Under the pieces are notes generated by a model, which was not told the DNA's origin, did not search any database, and was given only the letters and a program-made list of their open reading frames with translations. A DNA stretch of 64,000 nt, taken from the NCBI GenBank assembly GCA_030077755.1, contig JAQJZZ010000005.1:1116001-1180000 (forward strand). The letters run 5' to 3'. Shown here piece by piece: positions 1 through 10,672 of this stretch. A program made the position numbers and the translations under genes. The first letter of the stretch is position 1; each line of letters starts with the position of its first letter. The DNA is from Filosporella fistucella (lineage: Eukaryota; Ascomycota; Leotiomycetes; Helotiales).

Positions 1-2756
1 GAAGATGATCATTTGGCTTTGTTGAAGAGTTCTAGCTGCCTGAATTACAAGTTGGCGTCTCCTCTGGACGAGAGTGGGATCATCTCGTGCTCTATGGATC
101 GTTAGTATTGTATACGTATGAACACAACGACGAAAAGCCCAAGTCGATGTCTCCGCCCCGAAAGTCACTTTACTTTCCTTGACAACGACATTATGTTGAT
201 AGGGGAATAACTTACTCTGCCCAGTCGATGCCATAAGTGATGGGGTTCTTTTTCATCCTTACGAACAGATAAGAATAGCCCAGCCTAATTGAGTTGAATT
301 AGCACTGTTCCAAATTATTAACACTGTTCTGATGAGCAAATACCATTGAACTGCTTCTGGAACGGATGTGACAGTGCCCAGAGCAATTTCCGCATTTAAG
401 TTGTCCACTAAATGTTTCGAGAACCGAGACTCAATTGGAACCTGAGCTGTGACTGCTTGAAGATAGTGGGTGAGCCTGTCCTGAGAAGTACAAATCATAC
501 CAATACCAGTGTCCTGGAATTGAGGACGACCAGCACGACCGAAAATTTGAAGTACCTGGTAATTGTTAGCATACAAATCCTGAAGAAGCCGCTGTAGTTG
601 ATCTTACGTCGAGAATTCCGAGATCAATGAATTTACCCTCTGCTGCACTGTAGATCTGAGTTCCTTTGATAATTACCGCTGCAGCTGGCAAATTGACACC
701 CCAAGCAAGTGTAGCAGTACAGCAGAGAACCTTAAGAACTCCATTGCCAAAGAGTCTTTCCATCATGTTTCGATCGGATCGGGCCATACCAGCATGGTGA
801 ATTCCAATGCCCTTCGGTAGCAGCTCCCGTAATTCACGTCCTACGAATATCAGCATTAAGTCCAAGCATAGCCAGATGGGCTTACCTCTAGAGCTCCTCA
901 TTTCCTTCTCCGCGGCCTCATATTGAGGGTGGTTTCGCGGATCAAAGAGCTCTGTACAAACCTGTTCTATGGCTTTCTCGTACAGCATTTTTGCACTATT
1001 GAACGTGTCTTTCCTTGAATGAACAAAGACCATGATCTGATGATCCTGTTCGAGCATTTCTCGAACTTTCTCAAAGGCAGTATTGTCAATGTTGTCTCGA
1101 GAAGTCTTAGATCCTGCCTTGCCTTTAACTCCAATGAAATGCTGCTCAAGTGGTACAGGTCTGAAGCTTGCATCGAAGTAGAACAGACCAGCATAGCGAT
1201 TGACTTTCAGGAAATCGGCAACATCGACGTAATTCGGAAGTGTAGCAGAAAGACCAACAATTCGAATCAATGACTGGGTGCTCTCAACCTGCCTCTCGGT
1301 CCTTGCAACCAGAGATTCCAGAACTGAACCTCGATCATCATGAAGCATGTGCACTTCATCGATGATAAGTAGCCGAACTTTCTGAACCAACTCAGTATCT
1401 CCCGTGCCCTTCCGGGTTACGACGTCCCATTTCTCAGGAGTGGTCACAATGATTTGTGTCTCCACTATCTCCTTCTTCGTCATATGCATATCACCAGTAA
1501 GTTCTCTGGCTTGAATCCCAAGCCAGGCGAGGCGGCTTCCCAGCTTTTGAGTAATCTCTGCTGCTAGTGCCTTCATTGGCGCGACATATACGATTTTGAA
1601 GTCCTTCAAGTTGACGACGAAGTCCGAAGCATCCGGTTCCTCTGCTGGATTTGGCATAGTATTTTGGCCGATTGCATGCAAGATGGTCAACATGGCTGCA
1701 TCGGTTTTACCCTAGATTTCATGTCAGCCAACGTCTGGGATTGCGGGCAAAAATCACATACCGCACCAGTGGGGGCACAGATAAGCATATTTTCGCTGGT
1801 TTGATATGCAACTGGATAGACAAGACTTTGCATCCGATTAAGAGATTTGTATCCCTTAAATGTCCTCCGACAAAGTCCGTCCATATCTGAAATGTTAACG
1901 AGCTTTCGGCCTTTTCCTAGTACTCCAACCTTCCCTGCGGGGACAGTGTATTCTTCATACAACTGTCATGATCAGCAAAACTATCATATATGGGGACAGG
2001 TCACAGTTCGTAGGGATATCATCTTACATGATGCTCCTTTCTCTCTGTACCGACAGGAAGGCCATATTTCCGGCCGCGATGGTCCAGAGTATTGCCAGCT
2101 GAATGAACTTTGTAGACATGAGGATAATTTTCGCCATCTCGATTAATGGCCGGTGCAAGCTCAGCGTGTTTATGCTCATAATCTCGTTGTCTCAAGGCTT
2201 CCTCACGTTGGCGTTTTGTTTGAAGCTTTCCGAATATGGGCTCTTCTTTCTTCTGTGATGAAGAAGAAGTGATCTCTTTCCGATGGGAGATGAGCTCAAT
2301 GATAAAATCAAAATCATCGAAACCAATAATGTCTGTTAATGTTGACTGAAGCTCCTCCTCGATGCTATCAGAAGCCAGTAAAGCTACAATCTGTTCACGG
2401 AGATCATCTGACGAGAGACCTTGCTTCCTGGCCGCAAAGGCAGTACATTTATCGTTAAGCCATTGAGTACCGTAATTACCACCCTTGCCCGGAGTACTTG
2501 AAGCATCCTGGACCATCTCATCGTTTGGATCACTGCTCCAGAGGTCTTCCTCACTCTCACTGATGAAATCCCAGACATCATCACCACTATTTCCAGATGT
2601 AAAATCATCATCATCGAAGACAATATCTGAGCCGTAGAATTCAAAATCCCCATTGACAGACGGTTTCGGTAGTTTGAGGTCCGCCAACGCAGCTTTCATT
2701 GCGGCAAGTTGCGTTTGCCATTGCGCCTCGGCAGAATCTAAAGTGGCGGTAGACAT
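1..2756 (-). CDS. slh1: Slh1/ASCC3-type Ski2-like RNA helicase, N-terminal part (partial)
   Basis: Large DExH helicase of the Slh1/ASCC3 group, the motor of the RQT complex that splits collided ribosomes in the cytosol. About 787 residues are in the window; the C-terminal part lies beyond position 1. The chosen start is the ATG at 2756-2754 ([10 protein letters not shown]); the frame upstream has no better ATG. An acidic N-terminal segment precedes the helicase core. Seen in order: Walker A APTGAGKTD, split by an intron, then TPEKWD, DEVH, SATLPN and the motif VI region GRAGRPQFQ. Exons are 2028-2756, 1762-1962, 886-1711, 608-840, 344-555, 216-284 and 1-91. All junctions are GT-AG and keep frame; the six introns are 45-124 nt. 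Brr2 is the nearest alternative paralogue, but the N-terminus and the VGTERKEHH / [10 protein letters not shown] junction fit Slh1 better. Confidence 0.9.
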
Positions 2757-3520
2757 GGCTGGTATCCAAAATGGGAGATCTTGTACGGAAGTTTGGGTCT
2801 TAACAGGTTGGAAATACAACCAGGCTGTAGAATGATGTATTAAAAGGACGTTGGTAGTCCCTTCCACGGCGTTGATGGTGAGTCAACCGGCGTATTTCTT
2901 GATGTCGTTGACGATTTTACTAGCGGGAGTGCGAGGCGAGCTTTGGCTATTTGGCGGGGTATAATCGAACTGATTTAAACTGGTGTAATTTGAGCGGCCC
3001 GTCCCTTCCAGTTCATACTCTGGTAATGTAGATTCAAATTCCAAATGGTTTATGTAATGCTTTAATTCAAGTGAATTCACATCTACCTATGATGTGATAT
3101 CTGCGCTTTTGAGAATTGTGTGGCTTTCGTTGTTCGCTTACACTATCTGTGGCGGGGTAGAAGATGAATCATCCCAAAAACTTGTGCGAGTATATACCTC
3201 CCATCTGTTCCCAAGCAACTTTCCCCGTGAGCTAATACCAGTGAGCTTCTTATGGGGTAGTTGAAATGGATGTAGGAAGGTCACAGTGCATTACATCTAG
3301 ATTCTACTGTCTTAACATTTTTTATTACAAGCTACTGCTACTAGAAGAAGCCATACGCCGTGAATTGTTTCAAAATGCTTTTATTATTTCTTAAAAGCTA
3401 TGTATTCTAGTAGCAATCTTAAATACACCCACCGAGAGTCGGACCCCCAGAAGAGGGAAAAGCAACGATCAAACGCCTCCCAAGTAGCGATCTGGTATCA
3501 TACGTTCATAGAAATATCAT
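2757..3520. other. Intergenic: slh1 upstream region and 3' flank of the NmrA-like gene
   Basis: No supportable gene. It holds the promoter and 5' leader of slh1 and the 3' flank of the NmrA-like gene. A 65-codon minus-strand ORF at 2883-3080 resembles nothing I know and lacks support. The part from 3300 to 3480 is A/T-rich. Confidence 0.6.
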
Positions 3521-4453
3521 TTAAGAGCAGCTTCTCTTCGACTCTGGAGCGGGGGTCTTCTTCTCAAACCCACTCTCCTTTTGTAACCATGTAGCAAAGT
3601 CCAATAAGTCGGGGTTTTCAGCTCTGGCTGCTTTAATATCCACCGCATATCCATCCTTCTCAAACCACTTGAACATGGCACCGATATCATGCATCGCAAG
3701 CTTCGCAATTGTACCGACGACACAGAATGTTGTTGGCATATCAACACCCATGGTGTCCTTGAAGACCTTCTTGGCTTGCTCGAAATTAAGCTCATCGCCA
3801 GCAATACCGATTTGCTTGCCAGAATATTTGGCAGGATCCAGGAGTGCCTTGGCAGCGAAAAATCCGATATCACTTGCTGCAACAAGCTGAATTGGCTTCT
3901 TGCCAACCTGGTTCCACATGGCTGCAAAGCCTTTGCCGTTGAAATCGGGTGTGAGGTTGTCCATGAAAGAAACGGGTCGAAGAATTGTCCATTTCATCGG
4001 TGTGCCTTGTGTCTTTTCCTTCAAGTATAACTCGATTCGATGTTTGGTTGCAATATGAGCCACAGGGGTGGGATTTGTGTCTGACAACTTCTCACCACCA
4101 CGGTCTGCGGATGTGAATACGAAGTGCTTGACCCCATGTGTAAGACTGGCGTTGATTAGACCTTCAGCTTGTGCTTCCTCGGCTCCCGCTGGACCATGGA
4201 CTGTAACGCAGAAGACGCCGTCAATTTGCTTTCCAGCCTCCTTAAAGATGGCTTCTGGGGCAGTAGGATCTCCGCTGATGAGTGTAATACGAGAGTCGGT
4301 CGCTGCGATAGCTTTAGCTTTGGGAGAGGAAGTATTGCGAGTGAGAGCAAGGATTTGGACATCTGCGGGACAATTTGGAGCTGCGAGGATAGCTTTGACG
4401 ACTGAGCTGCCTTGAGTGCCAGTTGCACCGACAACGAGTAATGTAGGCGCCAT
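3521..4453 (-). CDS. NmrA-like family NAD(P)-binding protein
   Basis: Single-exon gene of 310 residues in the NmrA-like/HSCARG branch of atypical short-chain dehydrogenases. It starts MAPTLLVVGATGTQG, so the dinucleotide-binding GATGTQG loop is at residues 9-15, next to the N-terminus as the family requires. A Rossmann pattern follows (ILALTRN after strand 2, HFVFTSADRGG, then WTILRPVSFMDN). The canonical YxxxK is not obvious, as in other NmrA-like proteins that sense NAD(P) rather than catalyse. The open frame extends upstream to 4714 but has no ATG there, so 4453 is the start. The substrate or partner cannot be told from sequence; the neighbours give no pathway context. Confidence 0.85.
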   Translation of the reverse strand: MAPTLLVVGATGTQGSSVVKAILAAPNCPADVQILALTRNTSSPKAKAIAATDSRITLISGDPTAPEAIFKEAGKQIDGVFCVTVHGPAGAEEAQAEGLINASLTHGVKHFVFTSADRGGEKLSDTNPTPVAHIATKHRIELYLKEKTQGTPMKWTILRPVSFMDNLTPDFNGKGFAAMWNQVGKKPIQLVAASDIGFFAAKALLDPAKYSGKQIGIAGDELNFEQAKKVFKDTMGVDMPTTFCVVGTIAKLAMHDIGAMFKWFEKDGYAVDIKAARAENPDLLDFATWLQKESGFEKKTPAPESKRSCS

Positions 4454-6377
4454 TATTGCAGATGGTAGGATATGAGGTTGTTTTTGTAAGGTGCTAGGTG
4501 GGGCACAAGGAGTAGGTATTTCAGACCGACGATGGAAAGGATATCTGATCCTGTGAATTGTGCAAGTCGTATGTACCCTCCAGATTCTCTTTTGGAGATG
4601 GATATGCTCGTAGAATCTTGAAGTTCTGGCTCTAAGGTCGAAGGTCGTTGTGAGGGGTAATTGTAGTTTTCTTAGTTGATTGCGGCGAGGCTGATGAGAC
4701 GAGGCTAAGGCCAAGGTGCAGGTCAGGGGGCGGCGCAGGCAAGAGGTGTGGAATTGATTGAGAGGAGAATGAAAGATCGTAATGAGATGTAGTTTAGATT
4801 GGATGTATGAGAGTTTGGTAATGAATAATAGAAGAGGAGAAAGGAAATGTGAGAGAAAAAAACAATTGGTCTTATACCTTATGATTCAGAGCATCAATAG
4901 AATCCTCACGGACATAGTGGATATTTTCGACGTCCCGAGTGTGAGGATACGTGGTGGATTGTCCCTTACCACGATTCCTCCGGCCGTAGCAGCCAACTTA
5001 TTACATGTGGAAGCAGAATAGTTGCGTATGAAAACATGGCCTCGTGCAGTCTGGGTCGGGGCAACTATTTGGACGACTGAAGTGGCTGTGTATGAAAAAT
5101 AGTTGATGGACAATTTGAAGTTGGGGCAGCTCCTTGGGAACGAATCAGAATAGGGGTACGGAGGTGGAGGTGACGCTTATCGGCCGATAGGTTGCTGACA
5201 CTATGCTGAAAAGCGGCAACCATTTGTTGTATCAACCAACACACAACCATGTACCCTTCCTTTCCCTTCTTGTCCCAATCTAGTGCTGCCCTATCTGGCA
5301 CTTTCCCAGCATGAACTAGATATCTGACAGAGTCACGTGCTAATGCCTCTCGGCCGTTCAGTCGGCGTCGCATTCCTCCTGCTGTCACTCTTCACTTCTT
5401 TCGTCCGCACCACATCAATTTCAAGCTCCTTCAAACATCAACCAAAACATGGACCTTGCAAACACTTCGCTTTTCCCGAATGTGATGCTGTTCATCCGCT
5501 CATATTCTATTATTGGGAGCTATATTTTTGCGAATGCCAAATTGCCCTGAGCTAGTTATTCCCTCAACAGAAAGCCATACTTGCACTTATCTAGCAGTTC
5601 AAAACACTCGCACTGATCCATACAACTCATCGATTTAATTACGATTAGTCCTCAAAGCAAGCATTGCACCAGATGTCGAGTTGATAAGGAAGTACCTGGG
5701 CTTATGTCTACAGTTATCGGCACTTCTCAGATCGTCAGATCGCATGCGTTCTGACACAGACCACATCCACCCTCGGGAGAGGCATGCTTTGTTGTACTCT
5801 ACGAATAGAAAATCCACGCCATAATCCTTAGCACACTCCGGGGGCGTGTGTGGGAGGCGCCGCTATGTCTGCAGGGTTCTGAAGATATGATTCTCGTACA
5901 AGTTGCACAGAACCATGCAGCTCCTGAGTCCCTGCCGAGGGGAGCATGCCAAACAGGTGCACTTCTTGCATAGAATTTGCCTTGGCCTTCAATCCGAGTC
6001 CATAGCACTCGGGAAAAGTTCTTCTTCTCGATATATGTCCTCACACGACGTTGACAAATTTTGCGGAGTTGAGCGTCGGACTGTTTCCAATCCTGGTTCA
6101 ATGTCTTTTGCTACAGAGCAAGTCCTCAGTGATTGAATGCCAAAAATTCAAAAATTTAAATCGCGAACAGTTCATTGTTAATATAAAATGGGAAGGATAT
6201 CGGACAAGGATTTCGTTGTGACTTGTGCCTACTATTTTATAGTAAGTTGAGCTCATTGTTTGTGTACCACTGTCGTGGACTGTTACATCTGTCTGCCAAT
6301 TTATATAACTGCTCTTTGATCCCGCTGTTGTGTGACTAGCCAACCACATTTATATATCTATCTACTCACCACTGAGT
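4454..6377. other. Intergenic region, about 1.9 kb
   Basis: No convincing gene on either strand. ORFs of 60-107 codons are present (for example minus strand 5065-5388 and 5799-6101), but none has recognisable motifs or a good splice continuation. The first few hundred bases are the upstream region of the NmrA-like gene. A CACGTG-like element (GTCACGTGC) lies near 5334. Confidence 0.55.
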
Positions 6378-7651
6378 ATGGCCGGCCAACCTGATCTAGT
6401 AATTGAGGCTGAAGCTAATGAGTATGAGTATGAGTATGATTCAGGTATGGGTGAAGATACTGCAATTTCTACTACCTCGATGAGCTCGAGTATATGGAGG
6501 CACAGAGAGGAGCATGGACGTACATATCACAAATACAAGGACGGGAAATACGTCTTCCCCAATGACGATCCCGAGAACGATCGATTGGATCTCTAGCACC
6601 ATCTTTACAGCCTGACATTTGGGGGTAAATTGTTCATGTTACCTATTGCAAAGGAAAAGAAACTGTCCAATGTACTGGACGTTGGTACTGGAACTGGGAT
6701 ATGGGCAATCGATTTTGCTGATGATCATCCCGAATGTAGTGTTATTGGAACTGATCTTAGTCCAAGTGAGAAGCAACTTTGATTAATCCAATCTTACCCT
6801 TCAAGCTCACAACTCCTCCTCACAATAGCAGAAAATTGGATGGACGTGTTATTTCAATGTCAATGCTGACTCGGGATAGTTCAACCGACATTCATACCTC
6901 CCAATGTGTCTTTCCAAATTGATGATATGGAGGAGCTGTGGACTTTCTCAAACAAATTTGACTTCATCTATACTCGTATGATAACAGCATCTTTCTGTGA
7001 CTGGCCGCACTATTTTGGGCAATGTTTCTAGTAATATTCACATTGCTAAGATTCCCTTCTCCCGCCCGCTGATTTTCACAGATTCCTCAATCCAGGCTGT
7101 TACGTTGAGTGCGCCGACATTTGCTTCCCAGTTCAATGTGACGACGATACCCTACCGCCTGATTCAGCACTCTTTCAATGGTCAAACTTAATGGTTGAAT
7201 CCACCATCAAAGCAGGGCGTCCCTGTAACAGTGCAAAGGATTAAAAGCAGCAAATGGAAGCAGCTGGATTTATTAATGTGGTCGAAACCATCTACAAGTG
7301 GCCGCAAAATCGGTGGTCAAAGGATAAGTAGTTTAAAGAATTAGGTAGGTCCTCAGAAGCTTGCTACCCAAGCAGCAGCCTCTTATAAGTACCAGGAATG
7401 TGGCATCAGGAGAATATGGAGCCTTGACTTGAAGGATTCAGTCTTGCGCTTTTCACCAGGGTCCTAGGTTGGTCAAAGCAAGAAATGGAGGTTTTTCTCG
7501 TGGATGTGAGGAACGAGATCAAGAATACCAAGATCATGCCTACTATCCTATGTAAGTCCTCTATCAAGCGACTCGAGGCTATGAGCTAATTGGTGGTAGA
7601 TAATGTGTTTATGGGCGGAAGCCAGAGGAGCAGCGGACTAGAGAAACGTAG
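6378..7651 (+). pseudogene. Decayed LaeA/UMTA-type SAM-dependent methyltransferase
   Basis: Remnant of a class I methyltransferase of the large fungal LaeA/UMTA-like group. The start MAGQPDLVIEAEANEYEYEY and the typical HGRTYHKYKDGKYVFPNDD segment are intact. Motif I (LDVGTGTGIWAIDF, then GTDLSP) follows only after an in-frame TAG at 6594-6596. Downstream homology is recognisable through plausible introns: DDMEELW, DWPHYFGQCF, FLNPGCYVECAD, MEAAGFINVVE, FTRVLGW and finally VYGRKPEEQ. The frame is broken by TAA at 7242-7244, TAG at 7329-7331, TGA at 7425-7427, a TAA formed across the splice junction near 7031/7080, and an apparent one-base loss near 7533. A working enzyme is not possible without several corrections. 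Family membership is clear from the motifs; its ancestral substrate is unknown. Confidence 0.8.
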
Positions 7652-8225
7652 ATTCTACCAATTAGAAAAAAAAAATCCTTCAAGGTTGACGATTCATACT
7701 GCACCGGCAGGCCGGAAAATTATCCATCTGCGCCAAACATCCTCAGATTCAGAAGCAGAACAGAGGTGTTGCCATAATTGTATGTTCCATCATGACCTGA
7801 GCAAGTTCACTAAACAGGCCTATTTGGACATCTTGTCAAACTCTCCGCACCAAGTGTGGGATGGGAGAATCTACACGCCAACAGGAAACGAAAATATCAA
7901 CTTTTCAGGCACAATAAGCTCCTATGGTATGTTCCCATAGAAGGATATGAGGTGCTACCGAGTTCAGCCAGGTCGTCCGAGTGGAGGGCTCCGAGAGTTC
8001 GAGAGACCAGACACTGGGGAAGCCCGAAAGACCGCCTTTGTTATGAGGAGAGGTTTGGTGTGATGCTAGAGCTGGGGCCGCCTCCGAAGATGAAGCTCCG
8101 GGCGGTGCTTGACTTCACCTTATTAATCAAATCCATTGATTATAATAAGAGATACATTCAACTCAGCGATGTTGAAATATTTTCAGGCAACCTATAATTG
8201 GATGCTACCCCCGCCTTCAACCTCA
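7652..8225. other. Intergenic region between the methyltransferase relic and the sterol dehydrogenase gene
   Basis: Overlapping plus-strand ORFs (7590-7940, 7856-8197) show no recognised domain and start inside the relic. I see no gene here. It contains the 3' flank of the minus-strand 3-beta-HSD gene. Confidence 0.5.
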
Positions 8226-9661
8226 TCATCTCATTTTCTTCGGCCCCTCAGCGTCCATCATCTTCGCCCCCTTCTCCTTCCCAGCTTGGAGTCTCTTCTC
8301 ACCAACGTAAGAAATACCCCAATCCACAGCAACTTTCAAGCCATGGTCCATATTCATAATCGGATTATATCCCAATCTCTCCTTCGCCTTCGCAATACTA
8401 AAGGTTCGGTTCAAGCATACCCACTCGATTTGGCATCGTCGGAGATCCTTTTTTCGTCAATACAACCTCTCTTACCTTAGGTTATACAAGCCACAAAGCA
8501 AAAAAAAAAAAAATTTGGCAACTTACTTTCGGTTGCCTCTTTCCGATTGTGAAGACCCAGTATAACCATTCTGCAATGGTTGCCACGACCAGGACTACGG
8601 ATGCAGGCACCATCCATATCTCTTCTGGACGGACATGGTGATTAGCAAGAACCCAGATCCTGCGTGAAAATTCCCAGTATGAAATTGGTTCATCATCAGT
8701 GATGAAAAATGATTCTCCATCGACTTTCTTAGAGATATCTTCAGAAGGCTCAGCAAGTAATGCCTTCATGGCTAATTTGTGAGCATGGACTGCATTTTCG
8801 ACCTGAAGACCCTCAGTATGAGTATAGGCTCTGCTATCATGCAAGGAGGATATTATCAGATCCTGTGGTGGCGAAACTTACAAAGACAAAATCACATTTC
8901 ACATCTCCATTTCCAATCTGAATTTTTTCTTTCCCTTCAACGATTTTCCTGATTGCGTGTAGTACAAGTGTCTTATCACCGTCCCCATATACACCAGCAA
9001 GTCTCAGACTGCAAGTACGAAGACTACCTGATCTACGGTCATTTGCTTCGAGAACCTGCTTTCGCATCAGCATAATCCAAATTTGAATTGATTGGACAAT
9101 GCTTACCATTCGCTCCGCAATAGCTTTCGTGCCCGGATACGGATCGAATCTATCCAGCCCAGTCTTCACCTCTGCCTCCTCAGTCGCTCCATGATACTCC
9201 CTCGCTTTCAAGACCGAAGCACTTGATGTATATATCAGGGCCTCTACACCATATTTCTGCGCACATTCCAGAATATTCCTCGTTCCATCAACGTTTACAC
9301 TCTGAGTCAAAATCGCATTTTCCGATACTGAAAGTGAGGAAGTTGTATCGTGACCCACTGAGGCGACGTGGAAGATTACCCGTGGGCGGACAGTGGATAC
9401 CACATTCATAAGAGAGGAGAGGCAAGTGATGGAGCCGGTGTGGTAGGTGGAAGTGTGGTGCTCGAGCTCTGGGGCGGAGAGGTCGAAGACATGGATGTCG
9501 GGTTGTGGGAAGGTATAAGAGAGAGAGCGAACGAGGTGTGAGCCTAGGAAACCGGAGCCGCCGATTACGAGGATTGAATATCCGGCTTTCGTCGAGGGCC
9601 CAGGAGATTCTTTCGTAATGAAAGAGCTCTCTGACTCCTCACTAAAAGATATGTTTGGCAT
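8226..9661 (-). CDS. 3-beta-hydroxysteroid dehydrogenase / sterol-4-alpha-carboxylate 3-dehydrogenase-like protein
   Basis: Membrane-associated member of the 3-beta-HSD branch of extended short-chain dehydrogenases, which includes Erg26 of ergosterol synthesis. The start is ATG at 9661 (MPNISFSEES); the frame upstream to 9736 opens only with GTG. GGSGFLGSHL at about residues 34-43 is the NAD-binding turn, YPGTK supplies the catalytic Tyr and Lys, and SLRLAGVYG and ENAVHAH are family motifs. A hydrophobic stretch (VPASVVLVVATIAEWLYWVF) suits ER attachment. Exons are 9107-9661, 8882-9055, 8527-8802 and a last exon ending at 8226 with CLNRTFSIAKAKERLGYNP. An intron at 8448-8526 keeps the frame and gives 408 residues; an acceptor at 8476 breaks it by one base (see findings). 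The divergent sequence suggests a paralogue rather than Erg26 itself. Confidence 0.8.
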
Positions 9662-10672
9662 AGTGTTGAGCTGAGAAGGTAGAGTATTGGGAAGTGTTTG
9701 GAGCAAGTCGTGAGATTCTTTGGTTGATATAGACACCTGAGGTCGAACAATAGATTGTAGATTTATGTCAGGCTAGATGAGAAAACCGCAGGTTGTTATG
9801 ACACTGAGTCCTTTTGGAAAAGGAGAGATTGATATGGATTAGTACGGGCGATCAATGGGAGTGTGTTTGTAGGATGCAATTGCGAATAAGAACTTACAAA
9901 CGTCATCTCATCAAAACTTTTACTTATTCACTTTATATCACTACGAAGGAGATTTCTCTAGCTTTGATAAGTATGCCAAAAAGCAAATGACGGTACTCTG
10001 AAGGAAGTTGTATATTCCACAATTTCCCGTTCCACATGTGGACTGGCGAACTCGAACTACACAAACTTGGAAGAGCTCGTCCATTCCTTAGAAGAGTCCC
10101 TCAAACGACCACGCGCAATTGTGAATTGCAGGGATGAAGAATTGTATTCAAGGCCATTCCAATTGATCAGAGTGAGCTGTCACAATTGCCTTGGGTATCC
10201 CCTGAGTTCTAGTATGAAGTATGTATTAATTTGCGTCAGTTGTATCACCCCCGCTTATAATATATTGCAGAAGGAGACTTATTTTGATGACCTCCAATTA
10301 CTGGGGTTGGAAGAACATGTGTTGATGAGAAAGACCCAAAGAAAGAGGATAATAAGACGTTTGGATACTTTTTTTCTTTGTTAAAGCCATGTGTGGTTCT
10401 CATTATTTTAGAGCGGGTTGTCTTGTATCCTCGTGTCAAGACTCTCCGTGGATACAGTGCGCTCACAGGTGATAGAGCCGTATAGATATTGAGCATAAGG
10501 CAGAATTCAGATTTGAAAATCTTTCTCAGAGCTGTTTCAAATATGTACAGATCGAAATGAAAGTATATAAAACGACTAACAAAGGAAATCGTAATCGGCG
10601 TCGGCCACGTTATTCACAACTTTTAGTTCAACTACCTCCATATAACTCAATTTCTGCTGTGTGATACCTCAT
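9662..10672. other. Intergenic region, about 1 kb
   Basis: It holds the upstream region of the 3-beta-HSD gene and the 3' flank of the rhamnogalacturonan lyase gene. The ORF at 10067-10384 on the plus strand starts with TTG and has no known motif, so I do not call it. Confidence 0.55.

Noticed and set aside
4454..4714. N-terminal extension of the NmrA-like protein (possible targeting sequence)
   Set aside because: The extension opens with TTG, not ATG, and the Rossmann motif sits at the expected distance from the ATG at 4453.
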